A DNA stretch of 64,000 bases from Nocardia nova NBRC 15556 (GCF_001613005.1 NZ_BDBN01000045.1:16135-80134); one strand, 5' to 3'. Numbered from the stretch's first letter, positions 9,413 through 17,981 are shown. Program-made: numbers and translations. The notes: generated by a model not told the origin, from the sequence alone.

Positions 9413-10969
9413 ATGAGCGAGACATTCGATGTGGTGGTCGCCGGTGCGGGCCCGGTCGGACTGATGCTGGCCTGTGAACTGCGGCTGGCCGGGGTCGAGG
9501 TGCTGGTCGTGGAGCGGCTGACGGAGATCGATCGGACCATCAAGGCCGGAGCGATCAATGTGCCGACGGCTCAGGCCTTCGATCGGCGCGGACTGTTGCC
9601 CGAGTTGCTGGCGCATCAGCAGGCGGCGATCGAGCGGATGAACGCGTTCGACGTCCGGAGGGTGGCCGCGAACCGGCCGCCGATCGCGGGACATTTCGCC
9701 GGAATCATGTTGTCGTTCGACCTGATCGACGCCGAAGACCCGGCGTTCGCGGGGGTGGGGCCAGCGGGCCGGGCCGTCCTGGTGAGCCAGCAGGGCATCG
9801 AGGAGATTCTCGGTGCGCGCGCCGCGGAACTCGGCGTCGTGGTGCGCCGGGGCGTGGAAGTGACCGATCTGACCGACCACGGCGACGGCGTGACCGTGCG
9901 CTGCCGGGCCGCCCAGGGTGGTGGTGCCGGGACCTGTGGCGGCGAGGTGATACGTGCCTCGTGGCTGGTGGGTTGCGACGGTGGACGCAGTACCGTCCGC
10001 ACACTCGCCGGCTTCGACTTCCCGGGCATCGGGCCGGAGATCACCGGACGGCAGGCGGTGGTCGAGATGTCGGAAACCGAAGGGCTGCAACCCGGTTGGC
10101 ACGATACCGAGCACGGCATCTACGTCTACGGGCCGACTCCCGGCCGCTTCCTGACCGTGGAACTCGACGGACCGCCGATCGATCGCGACGCGCCGATCAC
10201 GGCCGCCGAGCTGGAGGCGAGCCTGCGTCGCGTTTCCGGGGCGCCCGTGCGGGTCTCGGCGGTGCATTCCGCCACCCGGTTCACCGACAACACCCGTCAG
10301 GTGCCGGACTACCGCAAGGGCCGTGTGCTGCTCGCCGGTGATGCGGCGCATGTGCATTCGCCGTTCGGCGGACAGGGCCTGAATCTCGGAATCGGCGATG
10401 CGGTCTGCCTGGGCTGGAAGCTCGCCGCGGTTGTCGACGGGCGGATGGACGAGCGGCTCCTGGACACCTACACCGCCGAGCGGTATCCGATCGGCGCCTG
10501 GGTGCTGGAATGGACCCGGGCGCAGGTCGCGCTCATGCGACTGGACCGCCGCAGCAAGGCGCTGCGGGCGGTGATGTCGGAGCTACTGTCCACCGGCGAC
10601 GGCGCGACCGCCGTGTTCAAGCGGATTTCCGGTGTGCTGCACCGCTATCATCTGGGCGGCGACCACGAGCTGATCGGCACCATCGCTCCCGATCGCGATC
10701 TGTCCGACGGGACCCGCGTGGCGGAGCACTTCGCCACCGGTCAGGGTGTGCTGTTCGATTTCGCCGACTCCGCGCAGCTGCGCGCCGCGGCGGCGCCGTG
10801 GCAGGACCGGATCCGGATCGTCACGGCGAAGCCGTTGGACGCCTCGGACGTGCCCGGCTCCCGCGATGCGGCCGGCGTGCTCGTCCGTCCGGACGGCTAC
10901 GTCGCCTGGGCCGCCACCGACGGCACCGAAGGTTTGACGACCGCGCTGACTCGCTGGTTCGGCCGGTGA
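9413..10969 (+). CDS. FAD-dependent aromatic-type monooxygenase
   Basis: A 518-residue group A flavoprotein hydroxylase. The dinucleotide fold GAGPVGLML (about 11-19), the DG motif GCDGGRS (around 187) and the second FAD motif GDAAHVHSPFGGQGLN (around 311) are all intact, and a C-terminal thioredoxin-like domain follows. The ATG at 9413 has AGGG about eight bases upstream and puts the FAD motif at the usual N-terminal position. Relatives include polyketide-tailoring hydroxylases and Rox-type rifampicin monooxygenase; this protein cannot be placed among them with certainty. A 66-base gap follows the AttH-like gene, so it may be cotranscribed. Confidence 0.9.
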   Translation: MSETFDVVVAGAGPVGLMLACELRLAGVEVLVVERLTEIDRTIKAGAINVPTAQAFDRRGLLPELLAHQQAAIERMNAFDVRRVAANRPPIAGHFAGIMLSFDLIDAEDPAFAGVGPAGRAVLVSQQGIEEILGARAAELGVVVRRGVEVTDLTDHGDGVTVRCRAAQGGGAGTCGGEVIRASWLVGCDGGRSTVRTLAGFDFPGIGPEITGRQAVVEMSETEGLQPGWHDTEHGIYVYGPTPGRFLTVELDGPPIDRDAPITAAELEASLRRVSGAPVRVSAVHSATRFTDNTRQVPDYRKGRVLLAGDAAHVHSPFGGQGLNLGIGDAVCLGWKLAAVVDGRMDERLLDTYTAERYPIGAWVLEWTRAQVALMRLDRRSKALRAVMSELLSTGDGATAVFKRISGVLHRYHLGGDHELIGTIAPDRDLSDGTRVAEHFATGQGVLFDFADSAQLRAAAAPWQDRIRIVTAKPLDASDVPGSRDAAGVLVRPDGYVAWAATDGTEGLTTALTRWFGR

Positions 10970-11029
10970 GCGGGATTTCTCGTCGGCTCGTTCGGGCGTG
11001 TTATATGTGACTGCGCGTAGCGGGCAGAT

Positions 11030-11577
11030 GTGCTGCTTGCCTACGATCGCAGAGCTATCGTTCGTCGAGGTGCCGGTGTGGTCCGGCGCGTGCTGCGGGA
11101 CGTCCGCTGTTCATCGCGCGGCATGCCGCCGATACCGAAGCGCTGGCCCGGATGGAAGCGGTCGACCGCTTCATGGCGCCGATGCCCGGTTATCTCGGCC
11201 GTTCGCTGTGGCAGATCTATCACAGTCTGGTGTTGCGAAACGAGCTGGCGGACGGCGTGATTCGACTGCGCTCGGATCTCGTCGTGGATCTGTCGAAACT
11301 GACCTGCCGGGTCCTGCTGATCGGCAGCCGCACCGATATGCTCGTGCCCGCCCGGTCCACCCGCCGCGGAGTCGAGCTGCTCACCGGTGCCGCCGACGTG
11401 CGATTCGCGGAGGTGACCGGCGGACATCTGGGCCTGATGGTGGGTCCCGACGCGGCCGGCTCGATCTGGCCCGCGATCGGCGAATTCCTCGGCGAATCCG
11501 GAGATTCCGATCAGATCAAACCGAGCTCGCGCGCCCGCGCGATGGCCTCGGCCCGGGAACCGCTGCTCAGCTTGTGA
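11030..11577 (+). pseudogene. Decayed alpha/beta hydrolase (PHA-synthase-like) C-terminal part
   Basis: From about 11101 one frame encodes the C-terminal half of an alpha/beta hydrolase: RPLFIARHAADTEAL, the WQIYHSLVLRNELADG stretch, VLLIGSRTDMLVPA (acid-residue strand) and the catalytic-His segment VTGGHLGLMVG. The upstream part (VRRVLRDVR) lies in another frame, suggesting a one-base frameshift near 11100. The nucleophile half is absent. The frame runs past its natural end, overlapping the tail of the convergent LuxR gene. Similarity is to class III PHA synthase-type hydrolases. It is probably a dying member of the preceding cluster. Confidence 0.65.
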
Positions 11578-14234
11578 TAAATCCCGCGCAAGTGTGTTTT
11601 GACGGTGTTGATCGAAACGCCCATGCCCTCGGCGATATTGAGCGTCGTCATCCCGGACGGCAACTGGCGCAACACCGACATCTCGGTTTCGGTCAATCCT
11701 GGATTGTGCGCCGCGCCGCGAGCCGACGGGTGCGACCGGATCAGATCGACCAGCCGGTCGTGGTGACCGAAGCGGCCGACCGAACCGTCCAGTAACGCAA
11801 CGGTTCCCGGCACCTCCAGGAACGGGCGCACGATCCGGTCGTCGGCGGCGTGAGTCAGCGCCTGCGCCACCGCCTCGTAGGCCTTGACCGGGCGGTCCAG
11901 ATGGGCGGCCGCGGAGGCATACAGGAGCCATGCCGTGACGGAGGTGAGCGGGGGCAGTCCGTCGGTCCGGCGCAGCAGTGGCTGGAGCAGCTCGAGTGTC
12001 GTCGACGAGGTCTGCGCATACTCCGACAGGCATGCCTGCGCCAGCACGACCTCGGGCGTATGGCCCAGTACCGCGACCGCTCGCTCGACCAGAGTCTGTG
12101 CGCCGACGCGGGATTGGATCCGCAGCAGGGCGAGGATCGTATGCAGGACCAGATTGCCCGAGGAGCGCGCCGGTGTCGGTTCGGCGAGCATGTCGAGCAG
12201 CTGAATCCGCAGCGTATCGGCAGCCAGGAAACGATCTGTGGCGGAATCGAATTCGATCAGCCGCAGAATCGCCTGCGCCTGACGGTCGGCGGCCGGCGCG
12301 GGAGACAGGCCGCTCGTCGTGGCGGGCGGTAGCTGGCCGTGCACATCGATCGGATCGCCCTGCAGATAGCGGGCGTACGCGATCATCGCCTGTGCGTGCG
12401 TCATCGCGGAATGTGTTCGCATTCCGTATTTCTCGGCGAGCTCCACGGCATGTTCGGCCCGCTTGCACATCACCGTGAGATGGCCGCCGATACCACCGCA
12501 CAACGCCAGTCGCGTTGCCGCCGGCACGACGAAGCGACCCAGTCCGGCATGTTCGGCCAGCGCGAGCGCCTGCCACAGCCCGGATTCCGCGCGCGCGACA
12601 TCGCCGCGGTGCAGGTGCGCGTTGGCCAGCTGCAGGATGATGTAGCAGTCCAGTTCGGCATGCCCGGTCGGAGTGGGCGTCGCCGGATCGGGAGCGGCGG
12701 GTTCGGTGCCCGTCAGCACCGCGACATCGGCGGCCACGGCGCAGCGCAGCGCGGTCAGCCAGGACGCGGGCACCAGTGCGGACGCCGAACAGGGCTCTGC
12801 TTCGAGGCGATCCAGGTAGGCCGTGCAGGCCGCCACGTCTCCGCGGCCCACGGCCTCGGCGATGCGCAGCAGTTGGACGAATTGATCGTCGGCGAGTTCG
12901 CCGACGTCGTCCAATCGGGCGAAGAAGGACGGCCCGTCCCCGCCGAACACCAACCTCGGGCCGTGTTCGCGGATGAACCGCGACAGCTGTGGATGTCCCG
13001 GCACGGCGAGGACGTGATGCAGTGCGGCGGACGGCATCCGGGCATCGATGAACCACTTCGAACAGCTGCGGTGAATGCGCTGCAGCCGGTCCGGAAGTGA
13101 GCGTGCGGCTTCGGCGAGCAGATAGGCGCGCAGCATGGGGTGGTAGCTGTGCCACAGTTCGCCGTCGCGGGCGACGCAGGTGATCGGCAGATTGTTGCGC
13201 AGCAGATATTCCAGCGTGGCCGGGGCGGATTCGCCGACCAGCTCCGTGGCCAGCGCGACACTGAACTCCTCGGGCACCGCCGTGGCGAGCAGGAAATGCA
13301 GCGCATCGTCCGGCAACGCCCCCAGCAGCTCGCCGACGAGGAAGTCGCTGATGGCATGCGGTGCGCGGGCCAATGCCGCCAAGGCGGTGGGCCGGTCCTG
13401 CGGATTCGCGGCCAGATAGATCGCGGCTATTCGTACCAACGCGGCCCAGCCGCAGGTCAGTCGCTGAATGCCGGCGATATCGGCCGCGTTCAGGTGGAGG
13501 TCGTGCTGATCGAGCAGGGCCGCGGTGTGTTCGTCGTCGAGCGCGAGTTCGCGCGCCGTCAGCCGGGTGAGCCGGCCACTCAGCTCGAGGCCGTGCCATC
13601 GCAGCGGCGGATCGAACCGGCCGGTGACGATGGTTGTCAATGTGGGCGGTGCGTTTTCGACGACGTATTCCAATCCCGCGAGAGCCAACGGGTCGGTCAG
13701 CAGGTGGGCGTCGTCGAGGACCAGAACGGTCGGTTCGGCTCGGTCGGTCAACCGGTCCACCAGCGTCGCCGGTTCGGCGAGGGGGCCGGTGGGGTCCCGG
13801 TCGGGTGATCCGACGGGTAGGTCGAGCACTCCGGCGATCGCACGCCACAGATCGGCCGACTCACCGCGGCGGCCGGTGAAGGTCAGCCAGCCCACCCGGC
13901 AGGCGGAATGCCGGGGTGTCAGTCGCGCCACCCAGTCGGCGGCCAGGACGGTCTTGCCGGTTCCCGCGGGGGCGCAGATCAATACGGTCTGGCCGGCGCC
14001 GGTCGCCGCCGCCTCGTCGATGCGGGCGTGGGCAGCGGGAAGCGACAGCGGTACGAAGGAGAGTTCCGGCACGCCGAGTTGGAGGCCACTGCGAATGGCG
14101 GCAACGTTCGAGCTATCGGCTAGCGATCGCGTTGTTCTGGGCGAAGCGTTCAAAGCGCCTCCCGGAGCTGTGCCTTCGCCGAAGGCAGTGTCGGTGAAGC
14201 CTGCTTTCTCCAAACTGAAACGTACACTAATCAT
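11511..14234 (-). CDS. LuxR family (LAL/MalT-type) ATP-binding transcriptional regulator
   Basis: A 907-residue STAND-type regulator. Walker A is CAPAGTGKT (87-95) and a Walker B-like VLVLDDAHLL lies near 170. The long middle is helical repeats (TPR-like sensor), and the last 60 residues form a LuxR/GerE helix-turn-helix (LTETEMSVLRQL, GVSINTVKTHLRGIYHKL). Such proteins bind ATP and an inducer, then activate nearby genes; LAL regulators often sit in secondary-metabolism clusters. It points away from the AI-2E-type transporter and converges on the decayed hydrolase. The ATG lacks a clear ribosome site, so the true start may lie within the first 55 codons. Confidence 0.88.
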   Translation of the reverse strand: MISVRFSLEKAGFTDTAFGEGTAPGGALNASPRTTRSLADSSNVAAIRSGLQLGVPELSFVPLSLPAAHARIDEAAATGAGQTVLICAPAGTGKTVLAADWVARLTPRHSACRVGWLTFTGRRGESADLWRAIAGVLDLPVGSPDRDPTGPLAEPATLVDRLTDRAEPTVLVLDDAHLLTDPLALAGLEYVVENAPPTLTTIVTGRFDPPLRWHGLELSGRLTRLTARELALDDEHTAALLDQHDLHLNAADIAGIQRLTCGWAALVRIAAIYLAANPQDRPTALAALARAPHAISDFLVGELLGALPDDALHFLLATAVPEEFSVALATELVGESAPATLEYLLRNNLPITCVARDGELWHSYHPMLRAYLLAEAARSLPDRLQRIHRSCSKWFIDARMPSAALHHVLAVPGHPQLSRFIREHGPRLVFGGDGPSFFARLDDVGELADDQFVQLLRIAEAVGRGDVAACTAYLDRLEAEPCSASALVPASWLTALRCAVAADVAVLTGTEPAAPDPATPTPTGHAELDCYIILQLANAHLHRGDVARAESGLWQALALAEHAGLGRFVVPAATRLALCGGIGGHLTVMCKRAEHAVELAEKYGMRTHSAMTHAQAMIAYARYLQGDPIDVHGQLPPATTSGLSPAPAADRQAQAILRLIEFDSATDRFLAADTLRIQLLDMLAEPTPARSSGNLVLHTILALLRIQSRVGAQTLVERAVAVLGHTPEVVLAQACLSEYAQTSSTTLELLQPLLRRTDGLPPLTSVTAWLLYASAAAHLDRPVKAYEAVAQALTHAADDRIVRPFLEVPGTVALLDGSVGRFGHHDRLVDLIRSHPSARGAAHNPGLTETEMSVLRQLPSGMTTLNIAEGMGVSINTVKTHLRGIYHKLSSGSRAEAIARARELGLI

Positions 14235-14338
14235 TTGCTGAATTCGGTCAAAATGTGCGTCCCATCATGATTTCGAATCGGTCTCGGGCCGTCGAATTCG
14301 GCCGTGGCGCAGGACGTAACGGGCCGGTCGGAGCCGTA

Positions 14339-14360
14339 GTGTCGGTCGGAGAATCGACAC
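14339..14360. promoter_or_regulatory. Inverted repeat between LuxR and transporter genes
   Basis: GTGTCG-N10-CGACAC lies in the 154-base divergent gap, 28 bases before the transporter start. It could be an operator for either gene. No binding protein can be assigned. Confidence 0.3.
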
Positions 14361-14388
14361 ACCGGTCTGCGGCGGCGAGGTAATTCCG

Positions 14389-15501
14389 ATGCAATTGCGA
14401 CGAGATCGGCCCGCGCGGGCCGAGCGAAAAGCTCCGCCGCCCGCGTCCGGAGCGACATGGTCGCTACCGCGCGGTCTGATCGTGATGCTTTCGGTCGCCG
14501 GGGCCGTGGTGGCCGTCATGGGTATGAAGGCGTTCGCAGGCGTGCTCGGTCCCACCTTCCTGGCGCTGATGCTGACCATGGCCGTTCAGCCGGTGCAGAC
14601 CTGGGTGCAACGGCGCGGCTGGCGGCCGTGGATCGGGATGGTGGCGGCCCTTTTCCTGGTCGTTCTGATTCTGCTCGTACTGATCGGGGCGCTGGTGCTC
14701 TCGGTCGCGCAATTGGCGTCCGAACTACCGAAATACTCCGACAAACTCGACGACATGCTCAACGGTGTGCGGAGTACCCTCGCCGATTTCGGGGTGGACA
14801 CCGAGCAGATCCACAACGCCCTCAACGGTCTGGATGTGGGCAAGGTCGTCGATCTGCTGTCGGTCGCACTGAGCAACGCGCTCGGAATCTTCTCGAATCT
14901 GTTTTTCGTTCTGGCACTGCTGCTGTTCATGGCGATCGACGGCATGATGATCGATCGAAAATTGGCGGTGGTGGCCAAGGCACGGCCCGAAATCGCTTAT
15001 GCGCTGGGTGTATTCGCCATCGGCACCCGGAAATATCTGGTGGTTTCCACGGTCTTCGGCTTGATCGTCGCCGTCTTCGACGGCGGTGCCCTGTGGTTGA
15101 TGGGCGTGCCGCTTCCGGTGCTGTGGGCGCTGCTCTCCTTCATCACCAACTACATTCCGAATATCGGCTTCGTCATCGGCCTGATTCCGCCGGCGCTGCT
15201 GGCGCTGCTCGACAGCGGCCCGATGCTGATGCTGTGGGTGATCGTCGTCTATTCGGTGATCAATTTCGTGATTCAGTCGATCATCCAGCCCAAATTCGTG
15301 GGTGATGCCGTCGGCCTCAGCGTGACCGTGACGTTCCTGTCGTTGGTTTTCTGGTCGTGGGTCCTGGGCGCGCTCGGTGCGCTGCTGGCGATTCCGCTGA
15401 CGCTGCTGATGAAGGCGCTGCTGCTCGATATCGATCCGACCACGCGGTGGGTCAACGTGCTGATCCAGGACCGGGCGCCCGATCCGGACGAGGAACCGTA
15501 G
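14389..15501 (+). CDS. AI-2E family (PerM/DUF20) membrane transporter
   Basis: A 370-residue polytopic protein with six to eight membrane segments: two near 25-60 and one near 80-105, a soluble loop (110-160), then hydrophobic helices to about 350, including the conserved NYIPNIGFVIGLIPPALLALL block. The family (UPF0118/PerM/TqsA) exports small molecules or works as an ion-coupled exporter. The AI-2 role applies only to some members. GAGG lies eight bases before the ATG. It diverges from the LuxR gene. The transported substrate is unknown. Confidence 0.88.
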   Translation: MQLRRDRPARAERKAPPPASGATWSLPRGLIVMLSVAGAVVAVMGMKAFAGVLGPTFLALMLTMAVQPVQTWVQRRGWRPWIGMVAALFLVVLILLVLIGALVLSVAQLASELPKYSDKLDDMLNGVRSTLADFGVDTEQIHNALNGLDVGKVVDLLSVALSNALGIFSNLFFVLALLLFMAIDGMMIDRKLAVVAKARPEIAYALGVFAIGTRKYLVVSTVFGLIVAVFDGGALWLMGVPLPVLWALLSFITNYIPNIGFVIGLIPPALLALLDSGPMLMLWVIVVYSVINFVIQSIIQPKFVGDAVGLSVTVTFLSLVFWSWVLGALGALLAIPLTLLMKALLLDIDPTTRWVNVLIQDRAPDPDEEP

Positions 15502-15550
15502 GCGGCGGCGACCCCACCTGGGGCCCAGCCGACGACCCAAGCCGACGAGT

Positions 15551-15769
15551 TCAGCCGGCGGAGTCGGGCAGTTGCGCCATCCCCAGCAGTGTCAGCCCGA
15601 GCGAATCGATGCGTGCCAGCACGCCACGCATGGCCGTGGTGTCGGAGAGGGTGCCGAACAGTGTGGTCGTCCCAGCCGACGAATGATTGCTGCGGCTCAA
15701 TTCCGGAAATGCGGCCAGCGCCCGTTCGGACAATTCACCATCGATGACGAACTGATAGCGGATCGACAA
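15551..15769 (-). CDS. Small hypothetical protein
   Basis: About 72 residues (SIRYQFVIDGELSERALAAF, then TTTLFGTLSDTTAMRGVLAR and LGLTLLGMAQLP), a compact alpha/beta pattern seen in unnamed actinobacterial proteins of about 75 residues. The frame stays open to 15910, but the upstream codons look non-coding. GAGGAGG lies about eleven bases before the TTG chosen here; a GTG at 15781 directly follows that ribosome site and is less likely. The last strand (LFGTLSDTTAMRGVL) resembles a ligand- or partner-binding edge strand. No function is known. Confidence 0.6.
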   Translation of the reverse strand: MSIRYQFVIDGELSERALAAFPELSRSNHSSAGTTTLFGTLSDTTAMRGVLARIDSLGLTLLGMAQLPDSAG

Positions 15770-15987
15770 CGACCAACTCACCTCCTCGGCCGGGGTGCAT
15801 GCGCGTCTCCAGGCTCGGGCACAACCGCTGGTAGTCGCCTCATCCGCCCGGGATGAGCTCGAGATCCGGCCGCGAACCGGTCCCGCGGGGCGACGGCGTC
15901 CGACACTCACCCGTCACGGGTGAAGCCATTGCGCACCGCGCTGGGCACATTCAGGGGAAGACCTCTCGGCTGGGAAGGAGTTCTGCC

Positions 15988-16401
15988 ATGACCACAACCC
16001 CGCAGGAGCATCCCGTACGTCAGGGCATCGCCGCCGGAACATCGATCGGCGCGGCGATCCTGCTGATCACCGTCGGTGTGCTCTCGATCCTGGAAGGAAT
16101 TTCGGCGGTCGCCAACGACAACCTCTTCGTCGTGGGCATCGACTACGTCTACCAATTCGACACCACGACCTGGGGATGGATCCACATCGTGCTGGGGATC
16201 CTGCTGGTCATCGCCGCCCTCGGTCTGATGGCCGGCACCACGTGGGGCCGGATCGTGGCAATCACGTTGGCGGCGTTGTCCATCCTCGCGAACTTCCTGT
16301 GGCTGCCCTACTACCCGGCATGGTCGATCCTGGTGATCGCGTTGAATGTCGTGGTCATCTGGGCGGTCGCCACCTGGCAGCCCGGCCCGGACCGCGTCTG
16401 A
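15988..16401 (+). CDS. Small four-helix membrane protein (DUF7144-like)
   Basis: 137 residues with four membrane segments (about 15-37, 64-85, 87-105, 108-128). Two sequence cues recall the DUF7144 family: the GIDYVYQFDTTTWGWIHI loop and the SILANFLWLPYYP block. The ATG follows a strong AAGGAG by seven bases, so the longer open frame from 15853 is rejected. Such proteins are common in actinobacteria and have no known function. It lies alone between the small hypothetical gene and the adenylate cyclase. Confidence 0.85.
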   Translation: MTTTPQEHPVRQGIAAGTSIGAAILLITVGVLSILEGISAVANDNLFVVGIDYVYQFDTTTWGWIHIVLGILLVIAALGLMAGTTWGRIVAITLAALSILANFLWLPYYPAWSILVIALNVVVIWAVATWQPGPDRV

Positions 16402-16487
16402 TCCCCGCTTCGCCGGGCTGTGACAACCGGCTGTGACAAATAATCAGCCGGCGGCCCGGCCTCTGCGGGATCCGTATCGTCGGAATT

Positions 16488-17495
16488 ATGGCCTCTCCGG
16501 AGCTGTCGAAGCTGGTTCAGTCGGTGGTCGAGCCCTATCTACTGGAGGGATCTCGCCGCTACAACCGGGTCGAGGTCGCGGAACTGTCGGGCGTACCGGC
16601 CGATCTGTCGCGGCGGCTGTGGGTTTCGCTCGGATTCCCGGCTCATGAGGACGACGCCGCGGTCGAATTCACCGACGGCGATGTCAACGCGGTCCGGAAC
16701 TTCAGAAGTCTCGACGCGCTGGCCGGCGCCGATGTGCGCCGGCAGCAGGCGGCCGCGCGCACCCTCGGGCAGTCGATGGCGCGGCTGGCGGAATGGCAGG
16801 TCGATCTGGTCGCGGAGGAGATCGCCGACCGGATCCGTTCGATCACGGCGGGCGATCCCGCGGTGGACCAGGACAAGGTCGCCCGGGAGGCGACCGCCGA
16901 GGTGGTGTCGGCGCTGCAGCAACTGCAGGCCTACGCGTGGCGGCGCCATCTCGCGGCGGCGCTGACGCGGTCGCTGGCCGGTGACGGCACCGGAGAAACG
17001 TTGCGGGAGTTGGCCGTCGGATTCGCGGACATGGTCGGCTACACCCGGCTGACCCGGCATCTGGAAGCCGACGAACTGGACGATCTGCTGGAGTCGTTCG
17101 AATCCGTCACCACGAACGCGATCACCGCGAACGGCGGCTGGACCATCAAGAATGTCGGCGACGAGGTGATGTTCGCGGCCGAATCGGCGGTGGCGGCCGC
17201 CCGGATCGCATTGGCGATCCAGGAGGCCACAACGAGTGCCGGAACCACCCCTGAACTGCGGGTCGGGCTGGCTTACGGCCAAGTGTTGCAACGTTTCGGT
17301 GATCTCTACGGGTCGGTGGTGAATACCGCGGCGCGGCTGACCGGAGTCGCCCGGCCGGGCACGGTCCTGGTGGACGACGGCGCGGCAACACAATTGGCGG
17401 ACGAGCCCGAGTTCTCGTTGCGGCATCTGCGCACTGTGCGGGTGCGCGGAATCAACCGTTTGGGTTCGCACGTGCTGCGGCGGAACGGTAGCTGA
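16488..17495 (+). CDS. Class III adenylate cyclase with N-terminal regulatory domain
   Basis: 335 residues. An N-terminal helical regulatory domain (about 1-165) resembles the autoinhibitory domain of the M. tuberculosis pH-sensing cyclase Rv1264. The catalytic domain covers 175-335. All six canonical residues are present: metal-binding D181 (FADMVGYT) and D225 (KNVGDEVMF), adenine-selecting K221 and D272 (GDLYG), and transition-state N279 and R283 (VVNTAAR). It should therefore make cAMP from ATP as a homodimer in the cytosol. There is no ribosome site; TATCGT (16475-16480) lies seven bases before the ATG, suggesting a leaderless mRNA. Confidence 0.92.
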   Translation: MASPELSKLVQSVVEPYLLEGSRRYNRVEVAELSGVPADLSRRLWVSLGFPAHEDDAAVEFTDGDVNAVRNFRSLDALAGADVRRQQAAARTLGQSMARLAEWQVDLVAEEIADRIRSITAGDPAVDQDKVAREATAEVVSALQQLQAYAWRRHLAAALTRSLAGDGTGETLRELAVGFADMVGYTRLTRHLEADELDDLLESFESVTTNAITANGGWTIKNVGDEVMFAAESAVAAARIALAIQEATTSAGTTPELRVGLAYGQVLQRFGDLYGSVVNTAARLTGVARPGTVLVDDGAATQLADEPEFSLRHLRTVRVRGINRLGSHVLRRNGS

Positions 17496-17574
17496 CCGCC
17501 TCTGTCGTCGGATCCGAAAACGCTGTCGCACAAGGGTGGAGGCGGCGCAGACGCCGACCGGAAAAGTACCGGAA

Positions 17575-17651
17575 TTGGAAGCGGGCCTCGGCGAAGGGGG
17601 GGAGTTAGCCGAGGCCCGCGTAGGGTCGGCCCGGGGGGGAGGGGCCGACGT
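17575..17651 (-). ncRNA. 6C small RNA
   Basis: Read on the minus strand, two adjacent perfect hairpins each expose seven consecutive cytosines: an 8-bp stem (GTCGGCCC, 17642-17649 with 17625-17632; loop CTCCCCCCC) and a 12-bp stem (GCGGGCCTCGGC, 17608-17619 with 17581-17592; loop TAACTCCCCCCCTTC). Two stem-loops with six or more loop C's define the actinobacterial 6C RNA (B11 in M. tuberculosis), which pairs with G-rich mRNA leaders. A TAGGAT -10 element at 17662-17657 places the 5' end near 17651. The 3' end is estimated. Confidence 0.82.
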
Positions 17652-17814
17652 GACTGATCCTACGCGACGATTCTCGTTTGTGTCTGCATGAGGGGCGCTA
17701 GTTTCGGAATTTTTTTCTCTGGCGTGTTGCGGGGCGCGTCGTCCGGTTTGCCGGAGGGTTGATAGTCGGCGGGGAGGCATTCGTGAATTACGTTGTAACA
17801 CAAAGGAATAAACT

Positions 17815-17830
17815 TGTTCCACGTGAAACG
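17815..17830. promoter_or_regulatory. Candidate parS site (ParB binding)
   Basis: TGTTCCACGTGAAACG matches 15 of 16 positions of the parS consensus TGTTNCACGTGAAACA; only the last base differs. It lies in a non-coding gap about 15 kb from gyrA, in the origin-proximal region where actinobacterial parS sites cluster. ParB-CTP loads here and spreads for chromosome segregation. Confidence 0.72.
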
Positions 17831-17963
17831 ATCGGGCGTGGCGGGGCGCCTTCGCGAGCGTCGAATTCGGTAGCTGTGCGGGTGTGGCGGCGCACGACGG
17901 TGGGCGTTTTCACACCCTCGGGGCCCCGTGAGCGCCACGGCAGGTAGCCGTGCGGGCCGCACT

Positions 17964-17981
17964 CGAGTAGCGCGCTACTCG
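17964..17981. promoter_or_regulatory. 18-bp perfect palindrome
   Basis: CGAGTAGCGCGCTACTCG is a perfect, spacerless palindrome about 230 bases upstream of the ABC transporter operon, in the same gap as the 6C RNA and the parS-like site. The rest of this 714-base gap (17496-18209) shows no coding frame. The palindrome may be a regulator site. Confidence 0.4.

Noticed and set aside
6887..10357. 1156-codon minus-strand open frame across the oxidoreductase cluster
   Set aside because: It crosses four genes with intact catalytic motifs on the plus strand, and its product is low-complexity Arg/His/Gly-rich.
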